DNA from: Phycisphaerales bacterium
GTDB lineage: Bacteria > Planctomycetota > Phycisphaerae > Phycisphaerales > UBA1924
NCBI GenBank assembly: GCA_027019265.1
Contig: JALUWX010000098.1
Location: 1 to 64,000 of the forward strand
Direction: 5' to 3'
DNA length: 64,000 bases
A program made the position numbers and the translations under genes. Position 1 is the first letter of the stretch, and each line of letters begins with the position of its first letter. The notes under the pieces are model-generated. The model searched no databases. It saw only the letters and a program-made list of their open reading frames with translations, and was not told the DNA's origin. Shown one piece after another: positions 34,923-42,995 of this stretch.

Positions 34923-36211
34923 TCGCCTTTGACATCGGGCTCGATCTCTTCCCGCTCCTCGCAGCGACCCTCGCGAGTATGGGGTGCGCCGTGCTCGGCA
35001 ACTTCCTCGTGCTCCGGAAGCTCAGCCTCATGGGCGATGCGATCAGCCACAGCGTGCTCCCCGGGCTTGTGATCGCGTTCCTCGTCACGTCGTCGAGAAA
35101 CCCCATCGGGATGATGATCGGTGCGGGGATCGCTGGAGTATTGACCGTGCTGCTTGTCGAGCTCATCAAGAAGCTCGGACGGGTCGAATCCGGCGCGGCC
35201 ATGGGGGTCGTCTTCTCCGTCCTCTTCGCGCTCGGGGTGCTGCTGATCGAATCGGAGGCCGTCCGTCATATCGATCTCGATGCGGACTGCGTGCTCCACG
35301 GACAACTCGAAACGCTTGCGTGGTATGGCGCCCCCGATACGATCCCTGATCTGTTCAGCTCTTCCACACTCCGCGCGATCCCCCGGCAGGTGCTCACCCT
35401 TCTGATTATGGCGGCCCTTGCGCTCGGATTCATCGGCGTGTTCTTCAAAGAGCTCCGGATCAGCGCATTCGATCCGGAACTCTCCACAACCCAGGGGTAT
35501 AACGCTTCGTTCTTACACATCGCGCTGATGGTCCTGGTTGCTGGGGTGACCGTCGCGAGTTTCGAAGCCGTCGGCTCCATCCTCGTCATCGCGATGCTCA
35601 TCTGCCCGGCGGCCAGCGCGCGGATGCTCACGGACAAGCTCAGCACACAGGTCATCCTCAGCATCATCATCTCGATCCTGACAGCGGTCCTCGGATACAT
35701 CGGCGCAAGCGTTCTCCCCGGGTTGTTCGGTCGGGATGCTGTCAACGCCGCCGGTTCGATCTCGGTGATGTCCGGGGTGCTGCTCACCATCGCGATCATC
35801 GGATCACCGAGCCGGGGCCTGATTATCAAGACGCTCCGAAACCGAGCCCTCGAAACCCAGATCGCTCGAGAAGATCTGCTCGCGTTCCTCTATCGAGCTC
35901 ACGAGCAGGGTGAACAATACGTACCGGTCAATCGGGTACTTCGGGCCATGCAAGGTCACACGCGCGTTCTTCCGAAACTGATCAAGTCAGATCTCCTGGA
36001 ATCTCGAGATGACACCGTGTCGCTGAGCGAGCTTGGGAGAACCAAAGCACGAGATGTCATCCGTCGTCACCGGCTCTGGGAGCACTACCTGGTCGATGAA
36101 GCCGGGCTCTCGCCCGATCATGTCCACGAACCCGCAGAAACGCTCGAGCACATCAGACTCGACCCACCCGACTTCTCAGGAGAAGACCCGCACGGGAAGA
36201 CCATCCCCTGA
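34919..36211 (+). CDS. Second metal ABC transporter permease with a C-terminal MntR-like domain
   Basis: A 430-residue paralogue of the preceding gene, overlapping it by 4 bases (ATGA). The permease part (about 8-300) has VLRKLSLMGDAISHSVLPGLVIAFL and EAVGSILVIAMLICPAASARML. The C-terminal 115 residues form a more complete MntR-like domain. A winged-helix-like part (PVNRVLRAMQGHTRVLPKLIKSDLLE) precedes RRHRLWEHYLVDEAGL and PAETLEHIRL. His, Glu, Glu and His here align with MntR ligands His77, Glu99, Glu102 and His103. Two different permeases suggest a heterodimeric channel with two cytosolic sensor domains. Only 33 bases separate it from the ECF sigma gene, which has its own promoter box. Confidence 0.9.
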   Translation: MIAFDIGLDLFPLLAATLASMGCAVLGNFLVLRKLSLMGDAISHSVLPGLVIAFLVTSSRNPIGMMIGAGIAGVLTVLLVELIKKLGRVESGAAMGVVFSVLFALGVLLIESEAVRHIDLDADCVLHGQLETLAWYGAPDTIPDLFSSSTLRAIPRQVLTLLIMAALALGFIGVFFKELRISAFDPELSTTQGYNASFLHIALMVLVAGVTVASFEAVGSILVIAMLICPAASARMLTDKLSTQVILSIIISILTAVLGYIGASVLPGLFGRDAVNAAGSISVMSGVLLTIAIIGSPSRGLIIKTLRNRALETQIAREDLLAFLYRAHEQGEQYVPVNRVLRAMQGHTRVLPKLIKSDLLESRDDTVSLSELGRTKARDVIRRHRLWEHYLVDEAGLSPDHVHEPAETLEHIRLDPPDFSGEDPHGKTIP

Positions 36212-36231
36212 TACCGGATCTGGGGTGAACA

Positions 36232-36237
36232 TAGAAT
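36232..36237 (+). promoter_or_regulatory. TAGAAT -10 box of the ECF sigma gene, leaderless spacing
   Basis: TAGAAT ends exactly 7 bases before the ATG at 36245. It supports that ATG over the GTG at 36239, which would fall within the spacer. Confidence 0.5.
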
Positions 36238-36244
36238 CGTGCGT

Positions 36245-37069
36245 ATGTCCGAGCAAGCCCAGAGCCCGAACACCACGGCATCGCGTTCCGAGATCGAGAA
36301 TCTTGTGAACGAGCAAGCCGGGCGTCTCTATCAGGTTGCCTACCGATTCTGCGGCGATCGCGATCAGGCCGAGGATCTTGTTCAGGAAGTCTTTCTCAGC
36401 GCGTACAAATCCTGGGACTCGTTCCGAGGCGACTCGGACATCAAGACATGGCTGTACACCATCGCTTCCCGCGCATGTCAACGGATGCACAGAAAGCGTT
36501 CCGGGGAGCCCGAACGGATCGGATCGCTCGATGAGCTTCTCCCGTTCGGGGATCCGTTGATCGCGGTTGTAGCGGCCGACCAGCCCGACGCGGTTCAGCA
36601 ACAGATCCATCAAGAAGCCAAAGCCCGGCTCGAAGCCGAGATCACGAAACTCCCCGATGATTTCAGGGTCCCGCTGATCCTCAAGGAGATCGTCGGATTC
36701 AGTGTGCGCGATATCGCACAGATCTTGGGGCTGGAAGAAGCGACGGTGAAAAGCCGGGTCCATCGCGCTCGGCTCAAACTCCGCGCGAGCGTGGATTCCA
36801 TACTCCCCCGTTCGGGTGAGCCTGCGCCTCCCCCGGCGTATCCGGAGCAGACATGTCTCGATCTGCTGAACGCGAAACAGGAATCCCTCGACCGAGGGGT
36901 TGCCTTTGACGACACAGTCATCTGCGATCGATGCCGCTCGGTCTTCGCGAGTCTGGACCTGACTCAGCAGGTCTGCCACGACATCGCACGGAGCGAGCTC
37001 CCGAAGGGGGTTCGTGAGCGGCTCGAAGCTCGGATCCGATCTCTCGGACCCGACAAAGAAAAATCTTGA
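36245..37069 (+). CDS. ECF-type RNA polymerase sigma factor with a cysteine-containing C-terminal extension
   Basis: A 274-residue sigma factor. Region 2 (about 15-85) shows LYQVAYRFCGDRDQAEDLVQEVFLSAYKSWDSF and WLYTIASRACQRMHRKR. Region 4 (about 130-180) shows LPDDFRVPLILKEIVGFSVRDIAQILGLEEATVKSRVHRARLKL. About 85 further residues include ICDRCRSVF and two single Cys (TCLDLL, QVCHDI). The extension resembles a zinc-finger anti-sigma tail in spacing but is not a clear match. No separate anti-sigma gene is adjacent; the sulfide operon begins 92 bases downstream. Control of that operon is plausible but unproven. Confidence 0.9.
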   Translation: MSEQAQSPNTTASRSEIENLVNEQAGRLYQVAYRFCGDRDQAEDLVQEVFLSAYKSWDSFRGDSDIKTWLYTIASRACQRMHRKRSGEPERIGSLDELLPFGDPLIAVVAADQPDAVQQQIHQEAKARLEAEITKLPDDFRVPLILKEIVGFSVRDIAQILGLEEATVKSRVHRARLKLRASVDSILPRSGEPAPPPAYPEQTCLDLLNAKQESLDRGVAFDDTVICDRCRSVFASLDLTQQVCHDIARSELPKGVRERLEARIRSLGPDKEKS

Positions 37070-37107
37070 TTCCCGGGGGGCGCACGCGAGTCCTGTGCCT
37101 CTCAAGG

Positions 37108-37136
37108 TATAACGGGGCTCGGGTTGATGAACCCGA
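37108..37136 (+). promoter_or_regulatory. Possible promoter and hairpin/operator before the sulfide-detoxification operon
   Basis: TATAAC (37108-37113) could be a -10 box. Six bases later lies a perfect 7-bp inverted repeat TCGGGTT-GATG-AACCCGA (37119-37136) near the expected transcription start. It could be an operator for a sulfide-responsive repressor or a leader hairpin. No good -35 is visible, so a promoter of another sigma class is possible. Confidence 0.35.
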
Positions 37137-37161
37137 ACCGAAACAACACGGAGGCGATTCG

Positions 37162-38592
37162 ATGTTCATGCGCATGATCTACGACGAGAAACTCGCACAA
37201 GCCGCGTACCTGATCGGGTGTCAGAAGACCGGAGAAGCCGTCATCATCGATCCCGAGCGGGATGTGGATCGGTACATCGAACTCGCCGCGGAGAACGGGC
37301 TCACAATCGTCGCGACGGCGGAAACCCATATCCACGCGGACTTTATCTCGGGTTCCAGAGAACTTGCGGAACGGGTCGGCGCAAAGGTCTATGTCTCTGA
37401 CGAAGGCGATGCGGACTGGAAGTACCAGTGGCTCGACCAGAAGGTCGGCGGAGGGACCTACGAGCACCAGCTTCTCAAAGACGGCGATGTGTTCAACGTC
37501 GGGAACATCGAACTCAAAGCGATCCACACCCCCGGGCACACCCCTGAGCACATCGTGTTCCAGATCACGGACCATGGCGCGGGCGCAGACGCTCCGATCG
37601 GGCTTGCGACGGGCGATTTCGTCTTTGTGGGTGATCTTGGGCGCCCTGACCTGCTCGAATCTGCGGCCGGGATCGCTGGGATGATGGAACCCTCCGCACG
37701 TCGGCTCTTCAAGACGGTGCAGAAGTTCAACGACATCCCCGACTTCGTCCAGATCTGGCCGGCGCACGGCGCCGGGAGCGCCTGCGGCAAAGCTCTCGGC
37801 GCGGTCCCGATGAGCACGGTCGGATACGAACGGCGGTTCAATCCCGCGCTCCTCGCGGCGACGAGCGAACAGAACTTTGTGGACTTCATCCTCGCGGGTC
37901 AGCCCGAACCCCCGATGTACTTCGCGAATATGAAACGGGATAACAAGATCGGCCCCAAGGTCCTTGGCGGTCTCCCGAACCCGGCGAGACTCGACCTTCA
38001 CACCATGCTTGGGTTCGATCCAACGAAGGTCGCGATCATCGATACACGGACCTGGGTGGAGTTCATGAGCGGGCATGTCCCCGGCGCGATGTACTTCCCC
38101 CTGACCAAATCCTTCAACACGGATGCGGGATCCATGATCCGGGACGACGAGGACATCTACCTCGTGGTTGAGGAAAGCCAACTCGAAGAAGCGATCCGGG
38201 ACCTGATCCGTATCGGGCTCGATCGGATCAAGGGCTGGATCGAACCGGATGACCTGGCGAACGCCGACCCGAACACACTCGCCAAGACGAAGGAAGTCGG
38301 GATAGAGGAAGCCCAGTCCATGCTCGGACAACAGGGGGTTGCGGTGCTGGATGTCCGACGAGCAACCGAGTTCGCCGAGGGGCATATCCAGGGCGCAACC
38401 AACATCGCACACACCCGATTGATGGGGCGGATGGACGAACTCCCCCAAGCAGAAACCCTTCTCGTGAACTGCAGAAGCGGCGGCCGTTCCGGCCGGGCCT
38501 GCGCCTTCCTTCAACGAGCGGGTCATGATGTCGTCAATCTCAAGGGCGGGATGCTCGCGTGGCAGGAAGCCAACGCGACGGTTGAAGTCTGA
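37162..38592 (+). CDS. Persulfide dioxygenase-rhodanese fusion (CstB-like MBL-fold protein)
   Basis: A 476-residue fusion of an ETHE1-like metallo-beta-lactamase domain with two rhodanese domains. The MBL part (about 1-250) has THIHADFISGS, HTPGHTPEHIVF and GDFVFVGDLGRPDL, supplying His and Asp ligands for a mononuclear iron. The first rhodanese domain (about 285-375) has no active-site Cys and looks structural. The second (about 390-476) has the loop NCRSGGRSGRA with the catalytic Cys. Such proteins oxidise persulfide sulfane sulfur to sulfite and can form thiosulfate. The ATG at 37162 follows GGAGG. It is the first gene of a six-gene sulfide operon. Confidence 0.92.
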   Translation: MFMRMIYDEKLAQAAYLIGCQKTGEAVIIDPERDVDRYIELAAENGLTIVATAETHIHADFISGSRELAERVGAKVYVSDEGDADWKYQWLDQKVGGGTYEHQLLKDGDVFNVGNIELKAIHTPGHTPEHIVFQITDHGAGADAPIGLATGDFVFVGDLGRPDLLESAAGIAGMMEPSARRLFKTVQKFNDIPDFVQIWPAHGAGSACGKALGAVPMSTVGYERRFNPALLAATSEQNFVDFILAGQPEPPMYFANMKRDNKIGPKVLGGLPNPARLDLHTMLGFDPTKVAIIDTRTWVEFMSGHVPGAMYFPLTKSFNTDAGSMIRDDEDIYLVVEESQLEEAIRDLIRIGLDRIKGWIEPDDLANADPNTLAKTKEVGIEEAQSMLGQQGVAVLDVRRATEFAEGHIQGATNIAHTRLMGRMDELPQAETLLVNCRSGGRSGRACAFLQRAGHDVVNLKGGMLAWQEANATVEV

Positions 38593-38610
38593 CACGAAAG
38601 GAGTCGCGCC

Positions 38611-39201
38611 ATGAGCAACACAACAACGTGTGAAAGCGTGAAGGTGACCGAGGTCACCCCCGAACTGCTCGAATCATGGTTGAACAACAAAGAAGCGGTT
38701 CTCGTCGATGTCCGAGAGGACTATGAGCACGCCCAAGAGAAGATCGACGGCGCCGTGAACAGGCCGCTCTCTAAGCTCGACCCGAGCGCGCTCCGCGCGG
38801 AGTTCGGGGACAAGCGGGTCGTATTCCATTGCCGATCAGGGAAACGCTCGCACGATGCCGCAACCCGCTTTGCACACCCTGACGAGACGGTGTTCCATCT
38901 CGCCGGGGGTATCGAGCAGTGGAAGTCTTCTGGACACGGGGTCGAACGTGCACCGGGCGCTCCCAAACTCCCGCTCATGCGCCAGGTGCTCCTCGTTGCG
39001 GGCTCCATGGTCACCCTCGGGGTGGTCCTCGGCGTGGTCCTGAATCCGTGGTTCCTGCTCATCGCGGGGTTCTTCGGGGTCGGGCTGACCTTCGCCGGCG
39101 CGACCGGATGGTGCGGGCTCGCGATGCTCCTCGGGAAGATGCCCTGGAACCGGGTTTCGACCCCCTCATCCGCCAGCAACGCAAGCTGCTGCGCCACGTA
39201 A
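38611..39201 (+). CDS. Membrane-anchored rhodanese (YgaP-like)
   Basis: A 196-residue protein with one rhodanese domain and a C-terminal two-helix membrane part. The rhodanese domain (about 12-110) has VLVDVREDYEHAQEKIDGAVN and the active loop FHCRSGKRSHDAA with the catalytic Cys. Residues about 125-185 (MRQVLLVAGSMVTLGVVLGVVLN, then FFGVGLTFAGATGWCGLAMLLGKMPW) match the DUF2892-type tail of E. coli YgaP. It transfers sulfane sulfur at the inner membrane. The ATG is preceded by AAAGGAG. It lies 18 bases after the persulfide dioxygenase gene and before the exporter. Confidence 0.92.
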   Translation: MSNTTTCESVKVTEVTPELLESWLNNKEAVLVDVREDYEHAQEKIDGAVNRPLSKLDPSALRAEFGDKRVVFHCRSGKRSHDAATRFAHPDETVFHLAGGIEQWKSSGHGVERAPGAPKLPLMRQVLLVAGSMVTLGVVLGVVLNPWFLLIAGFFGVGLTFAGATGWCGLAMLLGKMPWNRVSTPSSASNASCCAT

Positions 39202-39249
39202 CCGGGAGATTCAAGTGCACCCTCAAGAGGATCGGAGTGTGATCGAGCC

Positions 39250-40080
39250 ATGATCTACGCGATCCTCGGCGCCCTGGTCATCGGGCTTTCGCTCGGGCTC
39301 TTCGGGTCCGGGGGCTCGATCCTCACGATCCCGGTCCTCATCTATCTTCTCGATCATCCCGACAAAGTCGCGATCGCGGAATCCCTCGCGATCGTCGGCT
39401 CTATTGCTTTCGTTGGATCGATCCCGTACGCACTTGCGGGTCACGTGAAGTGGCGCATCGCGTTCGTGTTCGGCCTTCCCGGGATGCTCGGAACCTATCT
39501 GGGCGCTTGGATCTCCTCGTATGTCGCCGGGTATGTTCAGCTCATTGTGTTTGCCTGTGTGATGCTCCTCGCTGCTCGTTCCATGTGGATCCGGAGCGGC
39601 CGGAAGTCCAACGAAAAGCTCGAACCACCCACCGAACCACATCGATCCACGCTCAAGGTGGGAACGGACGGGCTCGGGGTCGGGATCCTGACCGGGTTCG
39701 TCGGGGTCGGCGGCGGCTTCCTCATCGTCCCCGCGCTCGTGCTCCTCGGGGGCTTGCATATCCGGCGAGCTGTTGCGACAAGTCTCGCGGTGATCACGCT
39801 CACCTCCGCCTCCGGGTTCTGGAAGCATCTGCATGTGCTCGAGGAATCGGGGCTCCATGTGAACTGGCGCATTATCGGGATCATCGTCACGATCGGGGTC
39901 GTGGGGAGCTTCGGGGGGCGCATCCTGAACAGCAAGATCAATCAACACGCGCTGCAGCGTGGATTCGCGGTGTTCCTGGTGATCATGGCACTGTTCATCC
40001 TTGTCAAGGAATCCGCGACTCGGCTGGGTCACAGCACTCAGAACACATCAACCCAACTCCCGGAAGGAGATCCGCAATGA
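39250..40080 (+). CDS. TauE/SafE family sulfite/sulfur exporter
   Basis: An integral membrane protein of 276 residues with about 8 helices in two repeated halves. The first half has LVIGLSLGLFGSGGSILTIPVLIYLL and the second has GVGILTGFVGVGGGFLIVPALVLLGG, the paired glycine-rich motif of TauE/SafE proteins. Its place between rhodaneses and sulfide:quinone reductase argues for export of sulfite or another sulfur oxyanion made by the operon. Its stop codon overlaps the ATG of the next gene (ATGA). Confidence 0.93.
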   Translation: MIYAILGALVIGLSLGLFGSGGSILTIPVLIYLLDHPDKVAIAESLAIVGSIAFVGSIPYALAGHVKWRIAFVFGLPGMLGTYLGAWISSYVAGYVQLIVFACVMLLAARSMWIRSGRKSNEKLEPPTEPHRSTLKVGTDGLGVGILTGFVGVGGGFLIVPALVLLGGLHIRRAVATSLAVITLTSASGFWKHLHVLEESGLHVNWRIIGIIVTIGVVGSFGGRILNSKINQHALQRGFAVFLVIMALFILVKESATRLGHSTQNTSTQLPEGDPQ

Positions 40081-40415
40081 GCAATGCAAAGCATCACTAT
40101 GAGAACTGGGCGAATGTCATGGGCTCCATGAAAGAGCAGGCGCCGGACATCGGGAAGGGTTTCGGAGCGATGTATTCGAAGCTCATGGGCGAGGGCGCAC
40201 TCTCTCTCCGTGAGAAGGAGCTCATCGCGATCGGGATCGGGATGGCCGTACGCTGCGAGCCCTGTATCTACGCGCATGTCGAGAAAGCGGTCAAAGCTGG
40301 CGCGACGCGTGAACAGCTCATCGAGACTGCTGGGGTCGTGGTCACCATGCAGGGCGGTCCCGGATACGTCCACGTCCCCGAACTCCTCGACGCGATGGAC
40401 GCGCTCGGGGTCTGA
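40077..40415 (+). CDS. Carboxymuconolactone decarboxylase/AhpD-like protein
   Basis: A 112-residue all-helical protein of the CMD/AhpD superfamily. The redox motif CEPCIYAHVEKAV supplies a CxxC followed by His, as in AhpD peroxidase-reductase partners, so a thiol-redox role is more likely than decarboxylation. It begins inside the exporter stop codon (ATGA) after the ribosome binding site GGAAGGAG. The operon context suggests it handles persulfide or peroxide by-products, but the substrate is unknown. Confidence 0.9.
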   Translation: MSNAKHHYENWANVMGSMKEQAPDIGKGFGAMYSKLMGEGALSLREKELIAIGIGMAVRCEPCIYAHVEKAVKAGATREQLIETAGVVVTMQGGPGYVHVPELLDAMDALGV

Positions 40416-40433
40416 GCGATGAGGAGCCAAAAC

Positions 40434-41204
40434 ATGGAAGAGCAGGACTATGCACGGATCGAAGCGGAGATCGCGAACGATTCGAGCCCCGTCGGGATCG
40501 ACGCGAAGAAGACCCACGTCATGATCCTCGCGAAGCTCGAATCCATCGAGCGCCGGCTCGACGGCATTGAGCGGGCGCAGCGGGATCCGATCCCAACCGA
40601 GACCCGGGCTATCGCCGACCACGCGTTCGGGGGACTCGTCGATACCTACGACGACACCGTTGCCCGTCTCGCGCAACGCGGTATCGATATTGATGATCGG
40701 CTCCACAAGGCGATCCGGCTTCTCGAGAAACTGACCATGCCGGAGACGATGAAGGCGATCGAATGTCTCACCGAGCTGACGCCGATCGTGCCCGGTGCAT
40801 TCGCGGGGGCTGTCGATACGTTTGATGACGAAGTTGCCCGATTGAGATCCCAAGGGCTCGACGTCGATGCGGTGCTCCGAAACGGGCTCGCCGCGATCCT
40901 GTACCTCGGGCAACGGATCTCCACGAATGAACTCGAAGCGCTCGGAACACTCTTGCGATCCGACGTGCTGCACCCCAACGCGGTTGACATCGTGGGCCGT
41001 CTCGGACATGCGCTCGTCGCTGCATCCGAAGCACCAAAGGGATCCGTGGGTCCGCTCGGCGCGTTCAGCCATCTCGGAAACCCGGATACCAAGCGGAGCA
41101 CGGCGTTTGTGCTGGAGTTCGCGAAACAGTTCGGCGCCGCGCTCCAGAACGATTCAGACCCGAGCACCTCACCCACACCAACCCCAAAGGAGATCCGATC
41201 ATGA
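40434..41204 (+). CDS. DUF1641 domain protein of the sulfide-oxidation operon
   Basis: A mostly helical, soluble protein of 256 residues. Two similar helical blocks are visible (GLVDTYDDTVARLAQRGIDIDDRLHKAIRLLEKL and GAVDTFDDEVARLRSQGLDVDAVLRNGLAAILYL), suggesting an internal duplication. The DUF1641 signature region is LGTLLRSDVLHPNAVDIVGRLGHALVA. DUF1641 proteins are often encoded beside sulfide:quinone reductases or formate dehydrogenases and are thought to be accessory subunits; no activity is known. ATG 40434 is chosen because GAGGAG lies 7 bases upstream; the ATG at 40419 is possible. It overlaps the sqr gene by 4 bases. Confidence 0.85.
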   Translation: MEEQDYARIEAEIANDSSPVGIDAKKTHVMILAKLESIERRLDGIERAQRDPIPTETRAIADHAFGGLVDTYDDTVARLAQRGIDIDDRLHKAIRLLEKLTMPETMKAIECLTELTPIVPGAFAGAVDTFDDEVARLRSQGLDVDAVLRNGLAAILYLGQRISTNELEALGTLLRSDVLHPNAVDIVGRLGHALVAASEAPKGSVGPLGAFSHLGNPDTKRSTAFVLEFAKQFGAALQNDSDPSTSPTPTPKEIRS

Positions 41205-42394
41205 GCGATCACTACGACGTCCTCATCTGCGGCGGAGGTACGGCCGGGCTCACGGTCGCGGCTCAGTTGCTCAATAACGAGACCCCCCCGAGCGTGGGGA
41301 TCATCGAACCCTCGGACAAGCATTACTACCAACCCCTCTGGACCCTTGTGGGCGCCGGGGTCTTCCCGAAGGAAGACTCTCAACGGGACGAGAAAGACTA
41401 CATCCCAGCAGGCGCGGACTGGATCAAGGATCGGGTCTCAAGCTTCAACCCTGACTCGAACAGCGTCACGCTCGAATCGGGGAAGACCGTGAGCTACGGA
41501 CACCTCGTTGTCGCGATGGGGATACAGATCAACTGGAACGGGATTCCGGGGCTCATGGACGTGCTCGGGAAGCCTGGAACAGGCGTTTGCAGCAACTACT
41601 CGTATGAAACAGTCGATTCGACCTGGAACACGATCCGTGCTCTGAAGTCCGGGCGTGCGATCTTCACGGAACCGATCACGGGGGTCAAGTGCGGCGGTGC
41701 CCCCCAGAAGATCATGTACCTGACGGAGGACCACCTCCGCAAGCAGGGGCTCCGGGATCGGTGTGAAGTGATCTTCTGCAACGCCAAAGCCAAGCACTTC
41801 AGCTGCGATCACTACACCCCCACACTCCTCAACATCTGCGAGACACGGGGGATCGATGTCCGTCCCCAGACCGAACTCATCGAGATCAGAGGCGGATCAA
41901 ACGAAGCGGTCTTCAGGAAGCATGAAACCAACGAGGAGGTCGTGCTCTCCTACGACATGCTCCATGTCACCCCCCCCATGGGGCCGCTGGATCTGATCAA
42001 GGACAGCCCGCTCGGGAACGACGCGGGATGGGTGGATGTCGATCAGCATTCACTCCGTCACGTTCGGTACGACAACATTTTCGCGCTCGGAGACTGCAGC
42101 AGCTTGCCGACCTCCAAGACCGGGGCGGCGATCCGCAAACAAGCACCGACCGCCGTCGCGAACATCCTTGCCGACCGTGCAGGACAACCCGCGACGGCGG
42201 CCTACGACGGGTACACGTCGTGCCCTGTTGTCACGGGATACGGGAAGCTCGTCCTTGCTGAGTTCGACTACACCAAGGGACCGTGCGAGTCGTTCCCCTT
42301 CGACCAGAACAAGGAACGCTACAGCATGTACATGCTCAAGGCGTATGCGCTCCCCCGCATGTACTGGCACGGGATGCTCAAGGGACGCATGTAA
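41201..42394 (+). CDS. sqr: Sulfide:quinone oxidoreductase, type II (SQOR-like)
   Basis: A 397-residue membrane-associated flavoprotein that oxidises sulfide to persulfide and reduces quinone. The FAD-binding N-terminus is [18 protein letters not shown]. Two cysteines in family motifs, [17 protein letters not shown] and [12 protein letters not shown], match the redox pair of human [27 protein letters not shown] is the second FAD block. This set marks type II enzymes, which hand sulfur to a small acceptor such as a thiol or sulfite. It is the last gene of the operon and its product would feed the persulfide dioxygenase encoded first. Confidence 0.94.
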   Translation: MSDHYDVLICGGGTAGLTVAAQLLNNETPPSVGIIEPSDKHYYQPLWTLVGAGVFPKEDSQRDEKDYIPAGADWIKDRVSSFNPDSNSVTLESGKTVSYGHLVVAMGIQINWNGIPGLMDVLGKPGTGVCSNYSYETVDSTWNTIRALKSGRAIFTEPITGVKCGGAPQKIMYLTEDHLRKQGLRDRCEVIFCNAKAKHFSCDHYTPTLLNICETRGIDVRPQTELIEIRGGSNEAVFRKHETNEEVVLSYDMLHVTPPMGPLDLIKDSPLGNDAGWVDVDQHSLRHVRYDNIFALGDCSSLPTSKTGAAIRKQAPTAVANILADRAGQPATAAYDGYTSCPVVTGYGKLVLAEFDYTKGPCESFPFDQNKERYSMYMLKAYALPRMYWHGMLKGRM

Positions 42395-42425
42395 AGCCGC
42401 AGAGATCAACCAGACCCCCTCTCGG

Positions 42426-42463
42426 GCGGGCATCGGCCTTCGTGTCGTGCCCGCCCCTTTCAT
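42426..42463 (+). terminator. Probable terminator of the sulfide operon
   Basis: A 9-bp GC-rich stem (GGGCGGGCA / TGCCCGCCC) with a loop of about 15 bases is followed by CTTTC. The stem is strong but the U tract is short. It begins 32 bases past the sqr stop codon. Confidence 0.6.
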
Positions 42464-42501
42464 TGCGCCGATCGAGCGGTTTCGCCGGGAACCGGTGACG
42501 T

Positions 42502-42541
42502 CAAAAAGCGACAAGAGCCCTGCATATGCAAGGCTCTTGTG
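42502..42541 (-). terminator. Intrinsic terminator of the tRNA-Asp gene
   Basis: On the minus strand a 9-bp stem ACAAGAGCC / GGCTCTTGT, with TGCATATGCA forming a further palindrome in the loop, is followed by CGCTTTTTGA. It begins 4 bases after the tRNA 3' end. Confidence 0.88.
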
Positions 42542-42544
42542 AAG

Positions 42545-42618
<74 letters not shown>

Positions 42619-42663
42619 AATACCAAGTTGTCATTCCCTCACCCTTTCGGATTCGGGGAGATC

Positions 42664-42691
42664 ATCGTATTCAGAATCGTCGTTGAGTCAA
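42664..42691 (-). promoter_or_regulatory. Probable promoter of the tRNA-Asp gene
   Basis: On the minus strand TTGACT (42691-42686) is followed after 16 bases by TACGAT (42669-42664). Transcription would start about 40 bases before the mature tRNA. The TTGAC match is good. Confidence 0.5.
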
Positions 42692-42769
42692 GCAAGCTTC
42701 ATCTTCGACGATGTGAAATTCGCAGTTCTTGACCCATCGAACGGGTGTTGCGTCCGATCAGATCGAGGA

Positions 42770-42973
42770 TCAGTCGTTGAGCTTGACAGCCCCTTCTTCC
42801 TGGATGCTCAGCGGGTTCCCCTCGGCCGGGGAGAGCTTGTCGCCGTTGATCCAGAGGATCCCGACGGCGACAGCCATCGCGGCAACGCCAACGAAGATAA
42901 GGGCTGTGTACACATCGGGGGAAGCTTTGCGCCCCGCGCCACCGCCGGGCATCTGCATGCCGAACTGACTCAT
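42770..42973 (-). CDS. Small single-span membrane protein, function unknown
   Basis: A 67-residue protein with a Gly/Met-rich N-terminus (MSQFGMQMPGGGAG), one transmembrane helix (YTALIFVGVAAMAVAVGILWI) and a short polar C-terminus. A ribosome binding site AAGGAG lies upstream of the ATG. It follows the coiled-coil protein gene by 22 bases and is likely co-transcribed with it. I do not recognise a family. The good start signals and composition support it as real. Confidence 0.72.
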   Translation of the reverse strand: MSQFGMQMPGGGAGRKASPDVYTALIFVGVAAMAVAVGILWINGDKLSPAEGNPLSIQEEGAVKLND

Positions 42974-42995
42974 GTCGTGCTCCTTGCGTTCGTGC

